DNA from: an uncultured Collinsella sp.
Lineage (GTDB): Bacteria > Actinomycetota > Coriobacteriia > Coriobacteriales > Coriobacteriaceae
Direction: 5' to 3'
Length of the DNA stretch: 63,122 bases
NCBI GenBank assembly: GCA_900546115.1
Contig: URBQ01000010.1
Coordinates: 1-63,122 of the forward strand
This document shows, in pieces, positions 17,537 to 25,018 of this stretch (the stretch's first letter is position 1; the number at the start of each line of letters is the position of its first letter). Below the pieces are notes generated by a model. The model ran no database searches, had not been told where the DNA came from, and was given only the letters and a program-made list of their open reading frames with translations. A program made the translations under genes and the position numbers.

Positions 17537-18034
17537 TCACGAAAAGCGATGTTTGAGCGCTTCGACCACGTTGGACGGGACAAACGTCGATACATCGCTA
17601 CCGAGCGAGGCAATCTGGCGAACGACCGAGCTCGAGATATAGCCGTACTGCGGCGCACTCATGACAAAGATGGACTCCAGCTCGTTATCCAAGCGATAGT
17701 TGAGATCTGCCTGCTGCAGCTCGTACTCAAAGTCGGTCATGGCGCGCAGGCCCTTGACCACGGCCCCCGCCCCCTGCTCGCGAGCGAAGTCGACCAAGAG
17801 GCCGGTAAAGGGCAGGACCTCGACGCCGTCGATATCACCGAGCGCCTCGCGGGCCAGCGCCACGCGCTCATCGAGCATAAACGTGGTACCCACACCGTTT
17901 TTACCCTGCGACTCGGCAACAGCGACGATCACACTGGGAAAGATGCGGCGGGCGCGGCGGATGACGTCGATATGGCCAAACGTGATGGGATCGAAGGTGC
18001 CCGGGACGATCACGCGGTTGATGGTGTCATTCAT
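17537..18034 (-). CDS. coaD: phosphopantetheine adenylyltransferase
   Basis: Transfers AMP to 4'-phosphopantetheine, the penultimate step of coenzyme A synthesis (165 aa). Nucleotidyltransferase motifs are GTFDPITFGHIDVI and YGYISSSVVRQIA. AGGAGG lies 6 nt before the ATG at 18034; the longer open frame is spurious. Its first 8 bp overlap the end of rsmD, the frequent rsmD-coaD pairing. Confidence 0.95.
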   Translation of the reverse strand: MNDTINRVIVPGTFDPITFGHIDVIRRARRIFPSVIVAVAESQGKNGVGTTFMLDERVALAREALGDIDGVEVLPFTGLLVDFAREQGAGAVVKGLRAMTDFEYELQQADLNYRLDNELESIFVMSAPQYGYISSSVVRQIASLGSDVSTFVPSNVVEALKHRFS

Positions 18035-18683
18035 GGTCGTCCTCCTGAAACGTCGTGGCATCGTTGTTGTGAGCATCGGTGCCAGCGCAATCTTCCTCAC
18101 CATCGTTATCGCCGACCCAACGAAGCAGGTCGACCGAGGTAATGCCGTAGCGCTTCTCGCGCACGATCTCAAAGCCTGCCGGATGCGCGCCCGCATCGGC
18201 GGCGGCATGCTCAAACAGGGCATAAGCGCCAGGTGCAAGCAGACCCTGCTGAGCCAGCTTCTGCAGCAGCTCCTCGACCGGCTCGGCACCAAAAGCATAG
18301 GGCGGGTCGAGCAGGACCAGATCAAAGGGGCCGCCCGGCACACGACCGCGCGAGGCACTCGCCAGCATGTCGCCCGTTATCACGCGCCAACGCGCACGGT
18401 CACGGCAGAGCGACTCGATATTCTTGGTAATGAGCCGCGCGGCATTCCGATCGATCTCGAACGTCGTGAGCGAGCGGGCACCACGTGAGAGCATCTCTAA
18501 CCCTAAGGCACCGGAGCCGCCAAAGGCGTCCAGCACGCGGACCTCGTCCAGATCGAAGTCGAATGCCGACATGACCATAGATGCGCATGCCTCGCGCACG
18601 CGATCGGTCGTGGGGCGGGTGACATCGCGACCACGGGGCTCCTCGATCTTACGACCGCGCCATTCGCCGCCGATGATTCTCAT
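18027..18683 (-). CDS. rsmD: 16S rRNA (guanine966-N2)-methyltransferase RsmD
   Basis: SAM-dependent enzyme modifying G966 of 16S rRNA (218 aa). It begins MRIIGGEWRGRKI, has the SAM site VLDAFGGSGALGLEMLSRGA and the catalytic motif LLDPPYAFG typical of N6/N2 methylases. The last 30 residues are an acidic, Asp/Asn-rich extension beyond the usual length. The ATG overlaps the recG stop by 4 nt (ATGA). Confidence 0.93.
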   Translation of the reverse strand: MRIIGGEWRGRKIEEPRGRDVTRPTTDRVREACASMVMSAFDFDLDEVRVLDAFGGSGALGLEMLSRGARSLTTFEIDRNAARLITKNIESLCRDRARWRVITGDMLASASRGRVPGGPFDLVLLDPPYAFGAEPVEELLQKLAQQGLLAPGAYALFEHAAADAGAHPAGFEIVREKRYGITSVDLLRWVGDNDGEEDCAGTDAHNNDATTFQEDDHE

Positions 18684-20857
18684 CCTCCGCTGACCTCCTT
18701 AAAAATGTGTCGATATCGCATGGCGACCGCATCGCGCAGGGGGCGCGTCGCCACGGAGTCAAGGTTGCAAGCATACCGCAAGAGCTCGACCGCGTCCAAA
18801 TGGGCCCACTCGATCAGCTCCTCGTCGGCATCCAGGTCGACAAAGCGCAGGGTCACTCCGCCATGCTGGCGGTACCCCAGGACTTCGCCCTCGTGGCGCA
18901 GACGCAGGTCCATCTGGGCGAGCGTAAAGCCATCCGAGGTTTTTTCGAGCGATTGCAGGCGATCTTGTGCTGCCGAAGCGCCGCCGTTGCCCTTGGAGTG
19001 CGTCATGACCAGGCACGTGCCCGACACGCTGCCACGGCCCACGCGACCGCGCAGCTGGTGCAGAGCAGCCAAACCAAAGCGCTCACCGTTCTCGATGATC
19101 ATGACGGTGGCGTTGGGCACGTCGACGCCCACCTCGACCACCGTAGTCGAGACGAGCACGTCAATCTCGCCACGCTTAAAGGCATCGATAACCTGGTCCT
19201 TCTCCCCCGCTGGCATGCGGCCGTGAAGGCGCTCGATGGCAAGACCCGGCAACGCCAGACGCAGGCGATCGAGCTCGGTTGCCGTATCGTGCAGCGGCAC
19301 GGGCACGGTTACGCGACCCTCGTCGTCACGGGCGATACCGGGCACATCCTCAAGCTCATCGGCCGAATCGCTCGGCTCCACGAGCGGGCAAATCACGTAG
19401 GCCTGCTGACCCTTTTCATGCGCCTCGCGGATGGCGCCATAGGCAAGGTCGCGGCTCGACTCGGTAAGCACGCGTGTCGTCACGCCAGCGCCAGGGACGG
19501 GCCGATGGCGGATGATGCTCGTGTCCAGATCGCCGTAGACCGAAAGCGCCAGCGTACGTGGGATGGGCGTTGCCGTCATAACGAGCAGATCGGCACCAGG
19601 GCCCTTCGCACGCAGGGCGTTGCGTTGGCCGACGCCAAACCGGTGCTGCTCATCGATGACCACGAGCGACAGATGCTTAAACGCCACGTTATCCGAAAGG
19701 ACCGCATGGGTTCCAAAGAGGACGTCGAGCTCTCCGGATTCCAGCTGTGCATAGATGCGCTCGCGCTCTGCGGCCGGCGTGGCACCCGTCAGAAGCGCCC
19801 AAGACATGCCGGCCTGCGAGAGCAGAGGGCCGGTCTTATCGGCATATTGACGCGCCAGCACGCCCGTGGGCGCCATAACGCAGGCCTGCGTGCCGCTATC
19901 GGCAGCCACAGCCAGCGCGCAGGCGGCAACAGCGGTCTTGCCGGTACCGACATCGCCCAGCAGCAGGCGGTTCATCACGCGCCCGCCATCGCACATATCG
20001 CGCAGGATATCTTGGAACGCGGCCTCCTGCTCGTCGCTCAGCGAAAACGGCAGGGCCTGCTTAAGCGCGGCCAGGTGCTCGCCCGCGGCGTGGGCATAGG
20101 GCACCACATCGACCAGGCCGCCGTCGTTGCGCAGGCGCAGCGCCAGCTGCAGGTAGAGGCACTCCTCGTAGGCAAGCCGTGCGCGCGCGATATCGCGCTC
20201 AGCCATGCTCGAAGGAAAGTGGATCGATCGAAGCGCACGAGCATTGCTCATCAGGCGGCGCTTGACGCGTAAGCGTGCGGGAATCGGGTCGAAGGGATTG
20301 CCGACGACCTCGAGCGCGCCACTTACGATGCGGCGCATCCACGCCTGGCTCACGCCATCACTCACGTAATGGACCGGCAGGATAGTGCCCGCGGCGCGCC
20401 CTTCCTCAAGCTTTTCAAAGTGCGGCGAGGCCATCTGCTTAAAGCCGTAGGCAAACTCGACCTTACCCATCACGGCCAGGCGGTCGCCCTGCTTAAGCTG
20501 CTGGGCAATCCAGGGCTGGCGGAAAAAGGCGACCTGCAGCACGCCCGTCTCGTCAACGAGTGAGACCTCGGTCACCTGCATGCGCGGACGCGGCTGCTTT
20601 TGGACGATACGGTCGACCGTGGCGATGATGGTGCACACGGTACCGATGGGCGCCATCTCGATGAACCAGGAGCGCGTAAAGTCCAGGTATCGATGAGGGA
20701 TATGGAGAAGGAGGTCCCCCACCGTCCGAATTCCCAGACGGCGAAGGGCCTCCTCACGTTTACCCGAAACATATTTGAGTCGCGCGATATCCTCGTCGAG
20801 CGCATTGCTCTGGGCAAAGCGCTCCGAGACGCGCGGCACGGAGCACAGCTCGGACAT
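18680..20857 (-). CDS. recG: ATP-dependent DNA helicase RecG
   Basis: Branch-migrating helicase that remodels stalled forks and recombination intermediates (725 aa). An OB-fold wedge domain (about residues 60-160) precedes a superfamily-2 helicase core with LLGDVGTGKTAVAAC (Walker A), IDEQHRFG (DEQH box), TATPIPRT and QLRGRVGRG. The frame opens 41 codons earlier, but the ATG at 20857 (MSELCSVPRVS) lies just after the FakA-like stop codon and gives a normal length. No strong ribosome binding site was seen, so the start is the least certain part. Confidence 0.94.
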   Translation of the reverse strand: MSELCSVPRVSERFAQSNALDEDIARLKYVSGKREEALRRLGIRTVGDLLLHIPHRYLDFTRSWFIEMAPIGTVCTIIATVDRIVQKQPRPRMQVTEVSLVDETGVLQVAFFRQPWIAQQLKQGDRLAVMGKVEFAYGFKQMASPHFEKLEEGRAAGTILPVHYVSDGVSQAWMRRIVSGALEVVGNPFDPIPARLRVKRRLMSNARALRSIHFPSSMAERDIARARLAYEECLYLQLALRLRNDGGLVDVVPYAHAAGEHLAALKQALPFSLSDEQEAAFQDILRDMCDGGRVMNRLLLGDVGTGKTAVAACALAVAADSGTQACVMAPTGVLARQYADKTGPLLSQAGMSWALLTGATPAAERERIYAQLESGELDVLFGTHAVLSDNVAFKHLSLVVIDEQHRFGVGQRNALRAKGPGADLLVMTATPIPRTLALSVYGDLDTSIIRHRPVPGAGVTTRVLTESSRDLAYGAIREAHEKGQQAYVICPLVEPSDSADELEDVPGIARDDEGRVTVPVPLHDTATELDRLRLALPGLAIERLHGRMPAGEKDQVIDAFKRGEIDVLVSTTVVEVGVDVPNATVMIIENGERFGLAALHQLRGRVGRGSVSGTCLVMTHSKGNGGASAAQDRLQSLEKTSDGFTLAQMDLRLRHEGEVLGYRQHGGVTLRFVDLDADEELIEWAHLDAVELLRYACNLDSVATRPLRDAVAMRYRHIFKEVSGG

Positions 20858-20867
20858 GGGCAGTTGC

Positions 20868-22529
20868 CTACTCGATCGAGAAGATAACGGGATAGAGCGG
20901 CTGCTCGCCACGATGGGCGTCAATCTCCAGATCGGGCTGAGCCTCCTCAATGGCGTCGACAATCTCCCGGAAGGCCTCATCGGACAGTTCCTCGCCTGCC
21001 AGAATCGTCAGCGCGTCGCCCTCCTCTTCCTCCTGCATGCGGTTGATGCAATCAAGCGTGACCTGCTTCACGTCGGAGCCGACCACATCGATGGAACCGG
21101 CAATGATACCCATGACGTCACCGGAGTGAATCGGCGAGCCGTCCGAGGCGCTGGAGTCGCGCACGGCGCGGGTGACCTCGCCATCGCGGACCTCGCTGAT
21201 GGCGTCGACCATAGCGGCGACGGCATCCTCAAGCTCGGAATCGGGCAGGACCGCGAACAGCGCGGAGAAGGCCTGCGGAACGGTCTTGGTGGGAACGACG
21301 GCGACCTTCTTGTCGGTGCAGGCTGAGGCAGCGGCCTCAGCGGCCATGCGGATGTTGCCGTTGTTGGGCAGAATGATGACCGAGGTCGCGTTGACCTGGT
21401 CAACAGCGCCCAGCAGGTCTGCAGTCGAGGGGTTCATGGTTTGACCGCCCGACACGATCACGTCGACGCCGAGGGACTTGAGGATGTCTGCCTCGCCGGA
21501 CCCAGCGGCAACGGCGACAAAGCCCAGCGCCTTGGCGGGCTCGGCGGCCTTTTCCTGGTCCTCATGAATCTTGGCGGTACGGTCGTGGGCCTCCATCTCC
21601 ATGTTGTGGATAAAGACCTCGTAGATCTGACCAAGCTGAAGCATGTGCTCGAGCACCAGGTTGGGGGTGTTGGAGTGCACGTGGATCTTGTAGTCGGGGT
21701 AGGCGCCCACGAGTAGCTCACAGTCGCCCATGGAACCCAGGAACTTAAGGCACTCATCCTCGTCAAAGGGAGCGTCAGCCTTAAAGAGGAACTCGTTGCA
21801 GTAGCGGAACTCCGAGCCCTCCCAGTCGTCGTTGGCCTCGATCTCAACGCGATTGAGGGCCGCGTCGCGGGCAGAGCCAGCGGAATCAAACGTGGCGGAG
21901 AAATCCTCGACAACGGTGCTGCGGCCAAGCGCGGCGGCAACAAAGTTCTCCAGGAAGATGGCAAAGCCAAAGGCGCCGGAGTCGACCACGCCGTTCTCCT
22001 TCAGAACGGGCAGAAGGTCGGGCGTGCGAGCGACAGACTGATATGCCTCGACGACGATAGCGTCGAGCGCGTCCTCGGCCGAGAACTTCTTCTTCTCGCA
22101 CTCGTCGGCCTTGGTCGAGACATCGCGCAGCACCGTGAGGATCGTGCCCTCGATGGGCTTGCGGACGGCCTGGAAGGCGACCTTGACGGCTCTGCGGAAC
22201 GCATAGGCGATGTTGGCGGACGTAATGGGCTCATCGGCAGAAACGAGACCCTCGGCCACACCGCGCAGGATCTGCGAGGTGATGACACCGGAGTTGCCGC
22301 GGGCGCCCATCAGGGAGCCGTGGGTGATGGCGCCGGCGATGGCCTCCATGTCGGCATCGGCGGGAAGAGCGGAGAGCTCCTTGGTCACCGAGGCGAGCGT
22401 GAGAGACATGTTGGTGCCGGTGTCACCGTCGGGCACGGGGAAGACGTTGAGCTTGTTGATCTCCTCGGCCTTGTCGGAAACGGCAGCCGCAGCGATCGGA
22501 AAACAGGTGCGAATGGTCTTTGCAATCAT
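20868..22529 (-). CDS. DAK2 domain protein, fatty-acid-kinase FakA-like
   Basis: A 553-aa protein matching the YloV/FakA family, the ATP-binding subunit that phosphorylates fatty acids delivered by FakB. The N-terminal DAK2 (DhaL) domain shows VPDGDTGTNMSLT and SLMGARGNSGVI, the Mg-ATP site. The C-terminal DegV-like half includes ILPNNGNIRMAAEAA. It lies between an Asp23-family gene and recG, its usual neighbours. No FakB (DegV) gene is in the window. Confidence 0.9.
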   Translation of the reverse strand: MIAKTIRTCFPIAAAAVSDKAEEINKLNVFPVPDGDTGTNMSLTLASVTKELSALPADADMEAIAGAITHGSLMGARGNSGVITSQILRGVAEGLVSADEPITSANIAYAFRRAVKVAFQAVRKPIEGTILTVLRDVSTKADECEKKKFSAEDALDAIVVEAYQSVARTPDLLPVLKENGVVDSGAFGFAIFLENFVAAALGRSTVVEDFSATFDSAGSARDAALNRVEIEANDDWEGSEFRYCNEFLFKADAPFDEDECLKFLGSMGDCELLVGAYPDYKIHVHSNTPNLVLEHMLQLGQIYEVFIHNMEMEAHDRTAKIHEDQEKAAEPAKALGFVAVAAGSGEADILKSLGVDVIVSGGQTMNPSTADLLGAVDQVNATSVIILPNNGNIRMAAEAAASACTDKKVAVVPTKTVPQAFSALFAVLPDSELEDAVAAMVDAISEVRDGEVTRAVRDSSASDGSPIHSGDVMGIIAGSIDVVGSDVKQVTLDCINRMQEEEEGDALTILAGEELSDEAFREIVDAIEEAQPDLEIDAHRGEQPLYPVIFSIE

Positions 22530-22556
22530 GGGTATTTGAATCTCCGTTTTCGGATG

Positions 22557-22913
22557 CTAGTTCAGACGGCTCTTGAGCGCGTCGATATGGATGCCGATCT
22601 TAAGGCTGGCGGGATCGATCTGGGCGATCTCCTGCAGGGTGAAGGCAACGGAGCTCGAAAGATTGTGGCAGACGGACTTCATGTTGACGCCGTTCTCGAG
22701 CACGACGTGAAGATCGACCGTAAGGCCGTTCTCGTCGGCGGAGACAAGCACGCCCTTACGGAGGCGCTGACCGGCAAGCAGGCGCACGCTCTCGGCGCCC
22801 TGGAGCTGCTCAGCCATACCGACGACGCCATAGCACGTCATCGCGGCATAACCGGCAATATCGGCAATAACGTCGTTCGAGACGCTCAGGCTGCCGTTAA
22901 TGGTCTCAGACAC
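22557..22913 (-). CDS. Asp23/Gls24 family envelope stress protein
   Basis: A 118-aa protein of the Asp23 (alkaline shock) family, small proteins that associate with the membrane or cell envelope in Gram-positive bacteria. Conserved parts are GSLSVSNDVIADIAGYAAMT and VDLHVVLENGVNMKSVCHN. AAGGAG lies 6 nt before the GTG at 22913, so that start is chosen rather than the ATG at 22946. It is in operon with the FakA-like gene. Confidence 0.9.
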   Translation of the reverse strand: MSETINGSLSVSNDVIADIAGYAAMTCYGVVGMAEQLQGAESVRLLAGQRLRKGVLVSADENGLTVDLHVVLENGVNMKSVCHNLSSSVAFTLQEIAQIDPASLKIGIHIDALKSRLN

Positions 22914-23071
22914 AAGAATCTCCTTATCTGGTGCTCGCAGCACCATGTCGTGGGAGCAATCATTGCAATATTCTACAACGACCGCGCCATGTTGAGGTGG
23001 TGGGTCGCGGGATTACATCCTCGACACGAAATGTTGATATGGCAACGTTCGAGTCAAGTGGTCGCGGCATG

Positions 23072-23099
23072 AAAAAACCCGCCGCATAAGCGACGGGTT
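23072..23099 (-). terminator. terminator after tRNA-Asn
   Basis: AACCCGTCGC-TTAT-GCGGCGGGTT on the minus strand forms a 10-bp stem with one G-T pair, followed by T4. It begins 9 nt past the tRNA 3' end. Confidence 0.88.
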
Positions 23100-23107
23100 C
23101 TACAACC

Positions 23108-23182
23108 TGGCTCCCCGGGTAGGACTCGAACCTACAACAGCGCGGTTAACAGCCGCGTGCTCTACCATTGAGCTACCGAGGA
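23108..23182 (-). tRNA. tRNA-Asn (anticodon GTT)
   Basis: A 75-nt cloverleaf with acceptor TCCTCGG pairing to CCGGGGA, D arm GCTC...GAGC, anticodon stem CGCGG/CCGCG enclosing CTGTTAA (anticodon GTT), and T arm around GGTTCGAGTCC. The 3' CCA is encoded. It has its own promoter (23213-23240) and terminator. Confidence 0.97.
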
Positions 23183-23212
23183 ATAGGTGCGTGCTCTCAA
23201 GCAACGAAGTTT

Positions 23213-23240
23213 ATTATACGGACGAATCAGCGCAGGGCAA
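23213..23240 (-). promoter_or_regulatory. promoter of tRNA-Asn
   Basis: On the minus strand, TTGCCC (23235-23240), a 16-bp spacer and a consensus TATAAT (23213-23218) lie about 30 bp before the tRNA 5' end. Confidence 0.75.
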
Positions 23241-23267
23241 GAACTTTTTTAAGAATTTTTCTCCGCC

Positions 23268-23347
23268 TAGTCATTGGGGACGTTCTTAAACGACTAGTCA
23301 TTCAAGAACGTCCCCAACGACTACTCATTTAAGTCTGTCCCCAATAA
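23268..23347. repeat. REP-like inverted repeat with an extra half unit
   Basis: Arms TAGTCATTGGGGACGTTCTT (23268-23287) and its complement (23304-23323) match at 19 of 20 positions around a 16-nt loop, which itself contains ACGACTAGTCAT. A degenerate third unit (TCATTTAAGTCTGTCCCCAAT) follows. The core is shared with the palindrome at 3068-3097. Such families often accompany REP-associated tyrosine transposases; none is seen here. Confidence 0.7.
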
Positions 23348-23411
23348 CCACCCCCAAACTGTCGCACAACTGACAGCCATAGCAACGCCGCAGATAGAGG
23401 ACGGACAGCGA

Positions 23412-23510
23412 AAACCCGCCAGAGCGAGCAAGGTGCCTTGAAACAAGGCGGCATTGACCTTTTGGTCATGCCGCCGAAGTTGAAAGGCAGATTGCCGCTC
23501 TGGCGGGTTT
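23412..23510. ncRNA. structured element with a long closing stem and three internal hairpins
   Basis: AAACCCGCCAGAGCG and CGCTCTGGCGGGTTT form a perfect 15-bp closing stem. Inside are GCCTTG-AAA-CAAGGC, a 9-bp hairpin GGCAT(T)GACC-TTTT-GGTCATGCC and a small GGCA-GAT-TGCC. The element lies in the 370-bp gap between rpoD and tRNA-Asn, where no gene is seen. It could be a small RNA, a large terminator-like structure or a mobile palindromic element. Strand is undetermined. Confidence 0.45.
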
Positions 23511-23523
23511 GCAGCGTCGGCCA

Positions 23524-23551
23524 GTTACGGCGTTCGGTAGAACGCCGTAAC
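23524..23551 (-). terminator. hairpin directly after rpoD
   Basis: GTTACGGCGTTC and its complement form a perfect 12-bp stem with a 4-nt loop ending 1 bp after the rpoD stop codon. There is no T-run, so it may stabilise the mRNA end rather than terminate transcription. Confidence 0.55.
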
Positions 23552-23552
23552 C

Positions 23553-24908
23553 CTAAGACTCGATATAGTCTTTGAGCTTGCTGCTGCGGCTCGGGTGGCG
23601 GAGCTTGGCCAAGGTCTTGGACTCGATCTGGCGGATACGCTCGCGCGTGACGCCAAACTCGCGACCGACCTCCTCGAGCGTGCGGGGATGCCCGTCGACA
23701 AGGCCAAAGCGCAGCTCGATAACCTTGCGCTCACGATCGGCAAGCGAGTCGAGCACCTGGGTGAGCTGCTCCTGCAGCATGGAGAAGCTGGCAGCATCGG
23801 GCGGAACGATAGCCTGGGAGTCCTCGATGAAGTCGCCCAGCTGGGAATCCTCTTCCTCGCCGATGGGGGTCTCGAGCGACACGGGCTCCTGCGAGATCTT
23901 CTGGATCTCGCGGACGCGGTCGGCGCTCATGTCCATCTCGGCACCGATCTCCTCGGGGGTCGGGTCGCGACCCAGATCCTGAAGGAGCTGGCGCTGCACG
24001 CGGACGAGCTTGTTGATAGTCTCGACCATATGCACGGGAATACGGATGGTACGGGCCTGGTCGGCGATAGCGCGCGTAATGGCCTGACGGATCCACCACG
24101 TGGCGTACGTGGAGAACTTGAAGCCCTTCTGGTAGTCGAACTTCTCGACGGCGCGAATCAGACCGAGGTTGCCCTCCTGGATCAGGTCAAGGAACAGCAT
24201 GCCGCGGCCGACATAGCGCTTGGCGATGGAGACGACCAGACGCAGGTTTGCGCTGATGAGTGCCTGCTTAGCTTCGAGGCCGACGTTCTCAATGCGCGTA
24301 AGACGACGCATCTCGGCACGCGTGAGCTCGAGCTCACCGGCATCGGCGGCCTCGAGTTTCTCGGTGGCCTCAAGACCGGCCTCGATCTTCATGGCCAGAT
24401 CGACCTCTTCGGAGGCGGTCAGCAGGTCGACCTTGCCGATCTCTTTGAGGTACATACGAACCGGATCGCCGGTCAGCATCACCGTGGAGGCATCGATGCC
24501 ACGCACGCGGGAGCGTGAACGGGACGTGCGCACGGTGCGCTTCTTCTTGCTCTTGGAAGAACCCATCTCGGCATCGGCCTGACGGGCCATCTTGAGCTCG
24601 TGATCGTCGAGCGAGCCGGAATCGTGCTCGTCGTCGTCATCGAAATCGTCGGTATCGGTATCGGTATCGTTATCGTCATCGTCGACGTCCATGGGGGCGT
24701 CGTCGTTACCGCTCGCGGAGATAATCTGGATGCCGCTGTTGCGCAGCGCGGAATACACCGCGGTGAGCTGCTCGTCAGAAACATCGATATCCTTCAGGGC
24801 GACCTGAATCTCGTCCTCGGTTACCGAAGTCCTGTTTGAGCCGTTGCCCATGAGCTTTGCAACGTAGGATTCCAGCCCAGTACCCGTGCTCTCAGTCTTT
24901 TTTGGCAC
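23553..24908 (-). CDS. rpoD: primary sigma factor of RNA polymerase (RpoD/SigA)
   Basis: Housekeeping sigma-70 factor (451 aa) that directs RNA polymerase to -10/-35 promoters. An acidic, low-complexity Asp-rich stretch (about residues 70-95) and a basic patch precede region 1.2 (DPVRMYLKEIG). Region 2 contains FKFSTYATWWIRQAITRAI and region 4.2 contains VTRERIRQIESKTLAKLRHP. The GTG at 24908 has GGGAG 5 nt upstream; an ATG five codons earlier lacks a binding site. It follows dnaG, as in the macromolecular synthesis operon. Confidence 0.95.
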   Translation of the reverse strand: MPKKTESTGTGLESYVAKLMGNGSNRTSVTEDEIQVALKDIDVSDEQLTAVYSALRNSGIQIISASGNDDAPMDVDDDDNDTDTDTDDFDDDDEHDSGSLDDHELKMARQADAEMGSSKSKKKRTVRTSRSRSRVRGIDASTVMLTGDPVRMYLKEIGKVDLLTASEEVDLAMKIEAGLEATEKLEAADAGELELTRAEMRRLTRIENVGLEAKQALISANLRLVVSIAKRYVGRGMLFLDLIQEGNLGLIRAVEKFDYQKGFKFSTYATWWIRQAITRAIADQARTIRIPVHMVETINKLVRVQRQLLQDLGRDPTPEEIGAEMDMSADRVREIQKISQEPVSLETPIGEEEDSQLGDFIEDSQAIVPPDAASFSMLQEQLTQVLDSLADRERKVIELRFGLVDGHPRTLEEVGREFGVTRERIRQIESKTLAKLRHPSRSSKLKDYIES

Positions 24909-25018
24909 AGATTCTCCCTTCATAGTCCACAGGACTCAATACTTTAGCACACACATCGTCGTCTATACCCAAAAAGAGGACAGGATATAGGCGAGAATAC
25001 GCTGGTTGACCACAACAT

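Noticed and set aside
24600..24720. Tandem GGTATC units as a microsatellite
   Set aside because: They encode the Asp-rich stretch of the sigma factor and need no separate explanation.
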